Source of the DNA: Candidatus Melainabacteria bacterium
GTDB lineage: Bacteria > Cyanobacteriota > Vampirovibrionia > Obscuribacterales > Obscuribacteraceae
Reading direction: 5' to 3'
Length of the DNA: 64,000 nucleotides
Assembly: GCA_016716405.1 (NCBI GenBank)
Contig: JADJWK010000002.1
Location: 868,001-932,000, forward strand
The translations under genes were made by a program, and so were the position numbers. A model generated the notes under the pieces. That model had not been told where the DNA came from. It did not search any database and saw nothing but the letters and a program-made list of their open reading frames with translations. Shown piece by piece: positions 16,022-24,222 of this stretch. Position 1 is the first letter of the stretch; each line of letters opens with the position of its first letter.

Positions 16022-17329
16022 TCAGACTTCCGCTTTACTTACATAGACTCCGGCATCGGCAATCGCTCCAGGAGCGGTATTGCCCTCGGCTTGTTTTCCC
16101 GGAGTGTACTTGACCAGCACTTCTCCACCCTGATTCATGAGAACCCAACTGATATGAGGAAGCGGCTCCTTCGCCGGTGCCCCGTCGTTCGGCTGTCCTG
16201 TGACGATATCGAAGTAGGATACATGACAAGGACAGAGTATCCTTCCTTCATCGTCCAGCTTGTTCCCTACGGTGCAGCCGAGATGGGTGCATTTAGCCGA
16301 AATCAGGATGGGCAAACCATCTTTTCCCTTGAAAGCGATTCCAGGCCGCATGGAGAAATCGATGAAATATTTGCCTTCGCTCTCGCTCAAGTCTTTGAGC
16401 GCCGACACGAATATGTACCGGCTCTCCCTCCTCTCCACCTCGAGGGATCGTTGCTCCGCCGTGATCTTCAGCCGCTCGAGCTTCTCGTGCATGAGCCTGG
16501 TCTCGTCCTCTGCGGACAGACGAGGTCCGAAGAAGAACTGGAAGATCTTGTCGAAGGTCCCGACAACCAGAAGGAATCCGCCAAAGAGAATCCCGCCTGC
16601 GGCAAGGACGAAATGACGTCTCGATTCCTCTTTCACAAATACCTCATTGCTCGCGTCGGACCGGCGCGGATTCGCCCAGATGACGTTTTGCGGCGGACGG
16701 GTAAGATAGGCGATCGGCACCGAGAACAGGTGAATCAATCGGGAGAACGGAATGACGAGTATAAGGAGCCAGGCGCCCGTGATATGAGCTTTCACCGCGT
16801 GGGGAAGATCCTGAATGTAAGCCAGGTCCGGTCTGAATGTCATGAGACTCCATAAATACTGGCAGGTGGTGCCGGTGCACCAGAGAGCGCCCCACCGGTA
16901 TTGAATCGCGATCATCAGACCGCAGCCGACCTGCACCAAAAGGAGAAAAAGCACTAACAGATCCATTACTGTGGTTACTGCCTGAATTCTGGGTGAGGTG
17001 AGGCGCCTGATCGTAAGGACCACAAGCCCGAGGATGCATAGAATCGAGAGACCGTAACCCAGAACCTCGACAGCCAGCAGGACCGGTCTGTCCGAGAGCA
17101 GTCTCTGCCACAGCTCCGGGCAGAGAAAGGCCAGCAAATGCGCTAACAGGATAAGTATGATGCCGATATGCCAGGGTAACGATCCCCACATGAGACCGTT
17201 GTTCTCGAGGAATTGCGAGGAGAGCGCCGAATAGGTCATCGGCTCCTTCCGAATCCTGTAAATGGATCCGACAATACATATTGCAATGGCGACGTAAGGA
17301 AGCGCTATGTAGAGAAACGAGTCAATCAT
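16022..17329 (-). CDS. narI: Fusion of nitrate reductase gamma subunit NarI and a Rieske iron-sulfur protein
   Basis: A 435-residue protein made of two complete modules. Residues 1-220 are NarI: five membrane helices and the four haem-b histidines at 54, 64, 182 and 200 (WHIGIILILLAH; PFSRLIHLFSVP), with the normal 10 and 18 spacing. Residues 235-265 are a new membrane helix preceded by RRHF, like the anchor of a Rieske protein; a charged helix follows (about 270-305). The Rieske cluster motifs are CTHLGC (347-352) and CPCH (366-369), including the disulfide cysteines. The start at 17329 has AGGAG 9 bases upstream and overlaps narJ by 8 bp; an upstream in-frame start is weaker. NarI passes quinol electrons to NarH; the Rieske part should serve the cytochrome b encoded next. 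Confidence 0.93.
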   Translation of the reverse strand: MIDSFLYIALPYVAIAICIVGSIYRIRKEPMTYSALSSQFLENNGLMWGSLPWHIGIILILLAHLLAFLCPELWQRLLSDRPVLLAVEVLGYGLSILCILGLVVLTIRRLTSPRIQAVTTVMDLLVLFLLLVQVGCGLMIAIQYRWGALWCTGTTCQYLWSLMTFRPDLAYIQDLPHAVKAHITGAWLLILVIPFSRLIHLFSVPIAYLTRPPQNVIWANPRRSDASNEVFVKEESRRHFVLAAGGILFGGFLLVVGTFDKIFQFFFGPRLSAEDETRLMHEKLERLKITAEQRSLEVERRESRYIFVSALKDLSESEGKYFIDFSMRPGIAFKGKDGLPILISAKCTHLGCTVGNKLDDEGRILCPCHVSYFDIVTGQPNDGAPAKEPLPHISWVLMNQGGEVLVKYTPGKQAEGNTAPGAIADAGVYVSKAEV

Positions 17330-17870
17330 GCCTGCCAACTCCTTCGATAGTTGTCTGAAGTGCCTCGAATACATAGAGATAAGGACTGCCCGCATCACGA
17401 AGAGAGTCCGTCATTGCTGCAATTGGTTGCCTCAGGCATAGCTCCGACAATTCGGTGAGCTCCTCCTCATCGAGATAGGGCGCGAATCTGAGCAATACCG
17501 CTATATGATCGGGAAGCTCGGCGCCCGGCGCGAATCCCCTCTCGAGGAACTTGCTGGAGAGAGCCGACATGAGCCGGCCCCGGTCGAAATTCTCATCCCC
17601 GTATATGTGTGCGGTGATATAGGGGCAGACAATCGGCGCTATGTCGAAGGTCCTGGTGAAAAGCTCTTCCATTTCGCTCACCGGATCCTTGGGATTCTTC
17701 TCACCGGTATTCGCGAGGAACTTCCTGATGCTGGCGGCAGCCCTGGGGCGGTTCTCCTGCAATATCACCGCCACCCTCTCCGCATCCTCGAAAAAAGATT
17801 CCCCGGGGTATTCGAGAAGAGCAGCCAGGCTGCACATCGCTTTTCCTTTTTCTGTCAGCGAGTCGACCAT
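17322..17870 (-). CDS. narJ: Nitrate reductase assembly chaperone NarJ
   Basis: A 182-residue cytoplasmic chaperone of the TorD/NarJ family that binds apo-NarG and helps insert the molybdenum cofactor before NarGH docks on NarI. The family signature is EELFTRTFDIAPIVCPYITAH followed by GDENFDRGRLMSAL, and ELPDHIAVLLRF further on. Length is near that of other compact NarJ proteins. The ATG at 17870 is preferred over a TTG two codons upstream because GAGAGG lies 9 bases before it. It sits between narH and the NarI-Rieske gene with overlaps or gaps of only a few bases, so the operon keeps the usual narGHJI order. Confidence 0.92.
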   Translation of the reverse strand: MVDSLTEKGKAMCSLAALLEYPGESFFEDAERVAVILQENRPRAAASIRKFLANTGEKNPKDPVSEMEELFTRTFDIAPIVCPYITAHIYGDENFDRGRLMSALSSKFLERGFAPGAELPDHIAVLLRFAPYLDEEELTELSELCLRQPIAAMTDSLRDAGSPYLYVFEALQTTIEGVGRHD

Positions 17871-17872
17871 GT

Positions 17873-19366
17873 TCAAGGACCTCTCTCGAGCGTGACACTG
17901 ACGCCCATTCCGGTGCAGCCTTTGCAGACCTCCGGGCTGCAGGTGGATTCGATTGTCTCTTCCCTCTGAATCGGGGGCAGCACATAGCGCTCGTAGATTG
18001 TCGGCAACGCCGTCATTCTATAAATCGCCATGGCTTCCTCAGGGCTGGTATCTCCTTCTCTGAGCGCCTTGCTTATCTCAACCAGATCGATATCGTCCAT
18101 ATCGAGGGACCGCATATAGTACCGAACTGCCATGAGTTTCTTGATAGATGCCACCACGATCTCCTCGTTTCCTGCTGAAAAGAGGGTGGCAAGGTATTTG
18201 ATGGGAACGCGGCAGTTCTCGACGGCCGTGAAGAAGCTTTCAGTGGTGTGCTCATAAATGCCGTTATCCAGCTTGCCCATGACCGGCAAGAGGGGCGGGA
18301 CGTAGAAGAGCATCGGCATGGTCCTGTATTCGATATGCAGCGGCAGGGCCAGTTTCCATTCCATCACGTATTTGTAGACCGGAGAGTTGACTGCCGCGTG
18401 CAGGAACTCCTCCGATACGCCATTGGCTCTGGCGGCGGCGATGACTGCCGGATCCGATGGGTCGAGGAGGATGCTTCTTTGGGACTCGACAAGCGATCGA
18501 TCGGGTACCTTCATCGCGTCAGCAACCCGGTCGGCATCGTAAAGGAGGACGCCGAGGTATCGGATTCGACCCACGCAGGACTGAAAACAGTTGGGAATCT
18601 GGCCGGTCTCCAGCTTTGGATAACAGAGGATGCATTTCTCCGATTTGCCGGTCTTCCAGTTGTAATAGATTTTCTTGTATGGGCATGCCGCGACACAGGC
18701 CCGCCAGCCTCTGCAAACCTCCTGATTGACCAGAACGATGCCGTCCTCCCCTCTCTTGTAGAGGGCACCGGATGGGCAGGAGGCAACACAACTCGGATTG
18801 GCGCAGTGATTGCAGATTCTGGGGAGGTAGAACATCGAGATTCGCTCGATCTCGAAGAGCTGCGCTCTCTCCTCGTCGCTCAGCTCGTCGAGATTGAAAT
18901 CGTTTTCGGCGTAAACCGGCGATCCCGACAGATCGTCATCCCAGTTGGGACCGGCCTCGATATCCATGGGCTCGCCGGTGATCTGTGAAATCGGAATAGC
19001 AGTCGGCTGGTCATCGCTTTCTTCGGCATCGAAGAGATTGCGGTAATCATAGGTCCAGGGCTCGTAGTAGTCGTCGAGACCGGGCTGGTTCGGATTGTAG
19101 AAAAGCTTCAAGAATGAATCGAGCTTGTTCTGGCTTGCCAGAGCGAGGCGGTCCTTGCCCTCGAGCTTCCAGCCTCCCTTGTAGTGTCCCTGATCCTCCC
19201 AGAGCGTCGGGTAACCGGTGCCAGGTTTTGTCTCGACATTGTTCCACCACATGTACTCCGCCCCTGCCCTGTCGGTCCACACGTTCTTGCACGCCACGCT
19301 ACATGTATGGCAGCCGATACATTTGTCCAGGTGGAAGACCATTGATACTTGAGCTCGTACATCCAT
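17873..19366 (-). CDS. narH: Nitrate reductase beta subunit NarH
   Basis: A 497-residue iron-sulfur subunit that carries electrons from NarI haems to NarG. All four cluster motifs of NarH are visible: CIGCHTCSVACKNVW near residue 16, CNHCANPSCVASCPSG near 188, CRGWRACVAACPYKK near 220, and CILCYPKLETGQIPNC plus CVGRIRYLG near 245. The tryptophan in CRGWRAC replaces a cysteine, as in E. coli NarH, so that one cluster is a [3Fe-4S] centre. No signal peptide; the subunit should sit on the cytoplasmic side. It lies 25 bp after narG. Length and motif order are normal for the family. Confidence 0.97.
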   Translation of the reverse strand: MDVRAQVSMVFHLDKCIGCHTCSVACKNVWTDRAGAEYMWWNNVETKPGTGYPTLWEDQGHYKGGWKLEGKDRLALASQNKLDSFLKLFYNPNQPGLDDYYEPWTYDYRNLFDAEESDDQPTAIPISQITGEPMDIEAGPNWDDDLSGSPVYAENDFNLDELSDEERAQLFEIERISMFYLPRICNHCANPSCVASCPSGALYKRGEDGIVLVNQEVCRGWRACVAACPYKKIYYNWKTGKSEKCILCYPKLETGQIPNCFQSCVGRIRYLGVLLYDADRVADAMKVPDRSLVESQRSILLDPSDPAVIAAARANGVSEEFLHAAVNSPVYKYVMEWKLALPLHIEYRTMPMLFYVPPLLPVMGKLDNGIYEHTTESFFTAVENCRVPIKYLATLFSAGNEEIVVASIKKLMAVRYYMRSLDMDDIDLVEISKALREGDTSPEEAMAIYRMTALPTIYERYVLPPIQREETIESTCSPEVCKGCTGMGVSVTLERGP

Positions 19367-19391
19367 CTCTCAATCTCCTCAGAAAATCTTC

Positions 19392-22300
19392 TCAGAACAC
19401 CGGGTCGTCGAGCTTCTTGATCACTACGAAGGTGTCCCGATTTACACCTTGCGGGCCCCAGTAGTTGAAGGCATAGGTATGATGGGCATAGCCGCCGGTC
19501 ATGAAAAGAGGCTTGAGGCGCGCCCGAGTGAGGCTGTTATGACCGCCTCCCCGCTTCATGCTTCTCTGTCTCGATTTGGGAATCGAGACGGTCCGCTCCG
19601 GAGAGTGGTAGATCATGACGAGTCCCCTGGGAATCCTGGCGCTCACATTCGCTCTTGTGCACATGACACCATGATCGTTCAGCACTTCCACCCAGTCATT
19701 GTCTTCGATACCAATCAGGTCCGCATCCTTGTCGTTGATCCAGACCGGCTCGATGCCTCTCGAGAGAGTCTTCATCCGCAGCGTATCGCCGAATGTCGAG
19801 TGAATATGCCACTTACCGTGGGGCGTGAGATAGTTCAGGATCAGGCTTCTCTTGTCTCCATTCGTCTGGACGAGATCGCCTGTGACGCTGGCTTCGGCTC
19901 TGGGTTTGTACACCGGTAAGTTCTCGCCATAGGCGATATAGGCTTCGTGATCCTGGTAGGTCTGCTGCCTGCCGGTCAAAGTACGCCAGGGGATCAGCTC
20001 CTCCACATTCTGGCAATAGGCGGAATATGTCCGGTTGTTAGTCGTGATTCCTGTCCAGTACGGGGTAGTCAGGATACGCCTGGGCTGAGCGGTGATATCG
20101 TCGAATGAGTACCTGATCGATCGACTGTCTCGAGCCAGGTGGGTGTGGTCGATTCCTGTCTTCTTGGACTCCGAGGCAAAGGCCCGGTAAGCGCATTCGC
20201 CATTGGTCTCGGCGGCGAAATGGAGGATGGCTTCGCAGGCGTCCCTGGCTTCCTCCAGAGACGGATAAGTGTTGCCTCCCCAGGTCCTGGTGGGATGCGA
20301 GAGCAGATAGTCGTCATAGAGGTCGCTGACATCATAGCTGGTGCCATGCACCGCCAGCCCATTATTTCTGAAATTCGGGCCGAGCGATGTAAATTTATCA
20401 AGCAGCCTGGTGTAGTCCCTCTTCACTATTTTAAAACTGGGCATGGTCTTGCCGGGAATCGCTTCGCACTCTCCCCTGGCCCAGTCCCGAACGGTCGGCT
20501 GGGCCAGCTCGGCAGGAGTGTCATGCAGGAGTGGCGCAATCACGATGTCGTCCACGGGCTCCTGGAAATACTGTTGTGACATGATTGAAGTCGTTGCCGC
20601 CAGCCCCTTGAAAATGTCCCAGTCGCTCTTCGACTCCCAGCAAGGGGGAACAGCCGGCTGCAGGGGGTGAATGAAAGAATGCATGTCTGTGGTGTTCAGG
20701 TCGTGCTTCTCATAATAGGTGGCAGCCGGAAGGACTATGTCCGAATAGAGGGCCGAGGAGTCCATGCGATAGTTCAGATCCACGATCAGATCCATCTTGC
20801 CCAGTGGCACTTTGTCGTGCCAGGTGACTTCCTTGACGAGCTCACCGGCTCTTTCTTCAGCAACCAGGTTGTTGTGGGTGCCAAGATAGTGCTTGAGGAA
20901 GTATTCATGACCTTTGGCAGAGCTCAAAATGGCATTGCCGCGCCATATGTACCAGACTCTGGGGAAGCTCTCGGGGTTGTCGGGATCCTCCATCGCGAAT
21001 TTGAGCGATCTGTTCTTAAGCTTGTCCACGACATTGGCGATTATCTCATCGTCAGTGGTGGCGCCTTCGGACCTGGCTTCCTCGACCAGTTTGAAGTTGC
21101 TGCGTGTAAACTGGGGATAGCATGGCAGCCAGCCAAGACGAACAGCCAGGGCCTGCTTGTCGGCAGTGTGGCCGGAAGCCAGGTGTGTGGTATCGTCGGC
21201 GACAGGGCACATCTCGGTGAAACTGCCGTCGTACCTCCACTGATCCGAATGCATGTAATGGAACGAAGGCGTGTTCTGAAGGCGGGGAGGACCTGCCCAG
21301 TCTCCGCCGAAGGCAATTGGACCCCATGATGCCTGGGGCGCCAGTTTCTCTTGACCGACATAATGGTTGAGACCGCCGCCATTGACGCCGACACAGCCGC
21401 ACAGGACCAGGGGCATGATGATCGCCCGATAGATCAGATTGTTGTGATACCAGTGATTTACCCCGGCACCGATGATGACACTGCATTTACCCTTGCTTCG
21501 CTGAGCGGTTCTGGCCCACTGTCTGGCGAAGTCGACCACCGTGCTCGACTGGACACCCGTGAATTTCTCCTGCCAGGCCGGCGTGAAAGGGCTGTCGGGA
21601 TCCTCATAGTCTTTGGGATAGTCACCGCCGAGACCGCGAGCGACACCGTACTGACTGAGCAGGAGCTCGAAAGCGGTGGTCACGAGAACGGGACCCTCGG
21701 TGGTCTCGATTTTCCTTGCCGGCACCTGTCTGATCATCACCCGGTCGTTTCTGCCATCGGAGAAGTCAGGGAAGCCGACATCGACTACGGTATCAGGGTC
21801 GATATCCTTGCCTTCCCCTCCCGACATCATGAGAGCCGGATCAATGGGCTCTCCGGTGACGGTATCCTCGAGCACCAGTGACCAGTCGCCTTTCTTCTCC
21901 TGCCAGCGATGCCCGATGGTGCCTTTCGGAATCTTGAGAGCGCCGCTTTTCTTGTCCAGCATTACCATCTTCCAGTCGGCATTCTCGATCTTGCCTGACT
22001 TGTCGATAGACTCCGCACGGAGAAACTGTCCGGCTCTGAAAGTTCCGTCTTTCTGCTCGTTCAATCGGACAAGCAGGGGACCGTCGCTATATTTCTTCAT
22101 ATAGCCGAGGAAGTAGTCGACCTTCGAATCTACATAGAACTCTTTCAGGATTACATGACCGACCGACATCCAGAAAGCTCCGTCCTGCCCCTGATTAATG
22201 GGGACCCACTCGTCGGCGATCTTGGATGACTGAGAGAAGTCCGGAGAGAACACCACCACTTTCGAGCCCCTGTGCCGTCCTTCCACGAGAAAATGAGCAT

Positions 22301-23042
22301 CGGGGGTGCGCGTCATGAGGACATTCGAGCCGACCACGGCAACGAACTTGGAATGAAACCAGTCCGCGCTCTCGGCCACATCGGTCTGCTCTCCCCAGAT
22401 CTCGGGAGAGGCCGGAGGAAGGTCGCAATACCAGTCGTAGAAAGAGAGCGAGACACCGCCGAAGAGCTGGAGGAAACGCGCACCGGCAGCATAGCTGACC
22501 ATCGACATGGCAGGAATCGGAGAGAAGCCGACGACGCGATCCGATCCGTATCGTCGTGCCGTATGAAGATTGGCGGCGGCCATTATCTCGTAGACTTCCG
22601 GCCAGGTTGCCCTGCGGAATCCACCTTTGCCCCTTGCATTATGAAAGCGGGCACGAGAGTCCGGGTTCTCCACGACGGACGCCCAGGCGCCGGCAGGATC
22701 GTTCGGAAAGGTTTTCTTGGCCTCTCTATAAAGATCGAGGAGGGCGCCCCTGACATAGGGATACTTAACGCGCAGAGGACTGTACAGATACCATGAGCAG
22801 GATATGCCGCGCTGACAACCTCTTGGCTCGTGCGGCGGAATATCCCTGCTGATGGTCGGGTAATCGAGGGCCTGGAGCTCCCAGGTCACAATCCCGCTTT
22901 TCACATAGACGTTCCAGCTGCAGGAGCCCGTGCAATTGACGCCATGGGTGCTGCGGACGATCTTGTCGTACTGCCACCGGTTGCGGTACAGATCTTCCCA
23001 CTGTCTCTCCTTGGGAGCAAAAACATCCTTTATCCAGCCCAT
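19392..23042 (-). CDS. narG: Nitrate reductase catalytic subunit NarG
   Basis: A 1216-residue molybdenum-bis-MGD enzyme that reduces nitrate to nitrite. The N-terminal FS0 cluster ligands of NarG are present: H33, C37, C41 and C76 (STHGVNCTGSCSW, EPRGCQRG). SFYDWYCDLPPASPE holds the aspartate that ligates molybdenum in E. coli NarG. The family-wide GFSPIPAMSMVSYA and SADWFHS are intact. There is no twin-arginine signal, so the catalytic subunit should stay in the cytoplasm, as in ordinary membrane-bound Nar and unlike haloarchaeal pNar. This fits the two NarK transporters nearby. Gene order diheme cytochrome c, narG, narH, narJ, narI-Rieske, with only 3 bp between the cytochrome and narG. Confidence 0.98.
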   Translation of the reverse strand: MGWIKDVFAPKERQWEDLYRNRWQYDKIVRSTHGVNCTGSCSWNVYVKSGIVTWELQALDYPTISRDIPPHEPRGCQRGISCSWYLYSPLRVKYPYVRGALLDLYREAKKTFPNDPAGAWASVVENPDSRARFHNARGKGGFRRATWPEVYEIMAAANLHTARRYGSDRVVGFSPIPAMSMVSYAAGARFLQLFGGVSLSFYDWYCDLPPASPEIWGEQTDVAESADWFHSKFVAVVGSNVLMTRTPDAHFLVEGRHRGSKVVVFSPDFSQSSKIADEWVPINQGQDGAFWMSVGHVILKEFYVDSKVDYFLGYMKKYSDGPLLVRLNEQKDGTFRAGQFLRAESIDKSGKIENADWKMVMLDKKSGALKIPKGTIGHRWQEKKGDWSLVLEDTVTGEPIDPALMMSGGEGKDIDPDTVVDVGFPDFSDGRNDRVMIRQVPARKIETTEGPVLVTTAFELLLSQYGVARGLGGDYPKDYEDPDSPFTPAWQEKFTGVQSSTVVDFARQWARTAQRSKGKCSVIIGAGVNHWYHNNLIYRAIIMPLVLCGCVGVNGGGLNHYVGQEKLAPQASWGPIAFGGDWAGPPRLQNTPSFHYMHSDQWRYDGSFTEMCPVADDTTHLASGHTADKQALAVRLGWLPCYPQFTRSNFKLVEEARSEGATTDDEIIANVVDKLKNRSLKFAMEDPDNPESFPRVWYIWRGNAILSSAKGHEYFLKHYLGTHNNLVAEERAGELVKEVTWHDKVPLGKMDLIVDLNYRMDSSALYSDIVLPAATYYEKHDLNTTDMHSFIHPLQPAVPPCWESKSDWDIFKGLAATTSIMSQQYFQEPVDDIVIAPLLHDTPAELAQPTVRDWARGECEAIPGKTMPSFKIVKRDYTRLLDKFTSLGPNFRNNGLAVHGTSYDVSDLYDDYLLSHPTRTWGGNTYPSLEEARDACEAILHFAAETNGECAYRAFASESKKTGIDHTHLARDSRSIRYSFDDITAQPRRILTTPYWTGITTNNRTYSAYCQNVEELIPWRTLTGRQQTYQDHEAYIAYGENLPVYKPRAEASVTGDLVQTNGDKRSLILNYLTPHGKWHIHSTFGDTLRMKTLSRGIEPVWINDKDADLIGIEDNDWVEVLNDHGVMCTRANVSARIPRGLVMIYHSPERTVSIPKSRQRSMKRGGGHNSLTRARLKPLFMTGGYAHHTYAFNYWGPQGVNRDTFVVIKKLDDPVF

Positions 23043-23045
23043 GGC

Positions 23046-23849
23046 TTACCTCCTCTTGAGCTTTTGTCTTGCTCTGCGTGGTCTTCTGCTGTACCCCATG
23101 AAGATCAGAGCCAGGATGCCGACAGAAATAGCGCTGCCGGTAGCAAGCATATTGTCTTGGCTGACATTGTTCTTCGGTTCGAGAGATAGCAAATATTTGG
23201 CGATATCATAGGCTTCGCTCTCGGTGATCTTGTGATCCTTGTAAGCCGGTCGCATTACTTTGAAGGCCGCCTGCTGGCAGGCCGATACCAGGGACTTGCC
23301 TTTGAATTTCTTGGAGATTTCGGAGAGGTCGGGTCCAAGGCTCTGACCGCCTGCTTGATGGCAAGCTATGCAGGACATGCCACCGTTAGAAAGAGGGCGA
23401 GCGCCATTGAAAATCAACCTGCCATTCTCCGCCGACCCCGGCAGCTCTCCCTCCGTAACAGGTTCGGACTCCGCTGTATCGGCGGGCTTGATCTTGGTAG
23501 TACCCTTCTCGGCAGTCTCTTTCCCGGCAGTCTCTGTTTGCTTGCCCGACTCGGGATTTTTCAGAAATGCCAGGATCTCGTCGATTTCCTTGTCCGTCAT
23601 CGGCCCGGCCATTGCCTCCATGCGTTTGATCTCCGAGCGGAGCTTGGTGTCCTCCCAGCTCTTGACAGATAGCAGGTCGGGTCCTACCAGGGCGCCGCCG
23701 CCCATGGAATGGCAACCGGCGCAGCGATTCTGGAATGCTGCGGACTCTGCTGCATCAGCAGGAAGGCTAAAGGCTGTCAAGACAAGGGTTGCGGTCAGGT
23801 AAGTCCGGCTCAAGAGGGACGTGCTCGGTTTTTTATCTGGTGCTCTCAT
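23046..23849 (-). CDS. Dihaem cytochrome c, NarC-like, first gene of the nar operon
   Basis: A 267-residue exported protein. A signal peptide runs to about residue 33 (FSLPADAAES). Two class-I cytochrome c domains follow: CAGCH at 43-47 and CIACH at 160-164, separated by a charged linker rich in K, E and T (about 100-140). A C-terminal membrane helix near 235-252 precedes a very basic tail (YSRRPRRARQKLKRR). A cytochrome c at the head of a nar operon recalls NarC of Thermus, which links quinol oxidation to NarGHI; homology is not claimed. GGGAG precedes the ATG. With the monohaem cytochrome at the far end of the operon it probably forms the periplasmic side of the bc-type module. Confidence 0.9.
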   Translation of the reverse strand: MRAPDKKPSTSLLSRTYLTATLVLTAFSLPADAAESAAFQNRCAGCHSMGGGALVGPDLLSVKSWEDTKLRSEIKRMEAMAGPMTDKEIDEILAFLKNPESGKQTETAGKETAEKGTTKIKPADTAESEPVTEGELPGSAENGRLIFNGARPLSNGGMSCIACHQAGGQSLGPDLSEISKKFKGKSLVSACQQAAFKVMRPAYKDHKITESEAYDIAKYLLSLEPKNNVSQDNMLATGSAISVGILALIFMGYSRRPRRARQKLKRR

Positions 23850-24059
23850 TCGGGACTCCCGCCTTCAGACACTCAAATTCTCCGCGACTGGAGATGGAGA
23901 TGTATCCATCCTGGGATTGAGAGAGGGCAAATTGTTTGCAGGGGCGGCACCAATCGGCGAATACGATCGTGTGATCAGCAAAAGGAATGACAGTGTCTAG
24001 TAATTTTTTGGGCGCTCTGAGCCACTTGTCGGTATGAGCAGATGTCTTTTAGTAGTAAA
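23850..24059 (-). promoter_or_regulatory. Upstream region of the nar operon with a 13-bp palindrome
   Basis: No gene lies between the first nar-operon start codon and the terminator of the MBOAT gene. A palindrome GCAAATTGTTTGC (23927-23939) lies 78 bp before the start codon and is a candidate operator. On the minus strand TTGCCC overlaps it, and GATACA follows about 18 bases on, a weak match to -35 and -10 boxes. No clear FNR-type TTGAT-N4-ATCAA site was found. Confidence 0.35.
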
Positions 24060-24117
24060 AGAAAAACCGACCTTTCGCTTTTTCTCTGGCGACCTGCCGG
24101 TGGGTGTCGGTTTTTCT
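24060..24117 (-). terminator. Rho-independent-type terminator of the MBOAT gene
   Basis: A perfect 12-bp inverted repeat: AGAAAAACCGAC (24060-24071) and GTCGGTTTTTCT (24106-24117), loop of 34 bases. Read on the minus strand, the stem ends in GTCGGTTTTTCT followed by TTTAC, giving the T-rich tail expected of an intrinsic terminator, about 105 bp beyond the MBOAT stop. The A/T symmetry means it could also work from the other side. The remaining bases to 24222 show nothing else. Confidence 0.7.
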
Positions 24118-24222
24118 CGGATTTTAGGAGTTAGCTATCGAGTTCATGGTAGTCTCGGTTCCTGGCTTTTACCTCTACCCTTGGAATGATTTCGCGAATG
24201 TTACCGGTCAGTCCTCCGAAAC

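Noticed and set aside
19392..23042. A twin-arginine signal on NarG
   Set aside because: No RRxFLK-like motif in the first 40 residues, so a periplasmic enzyme is not supported.
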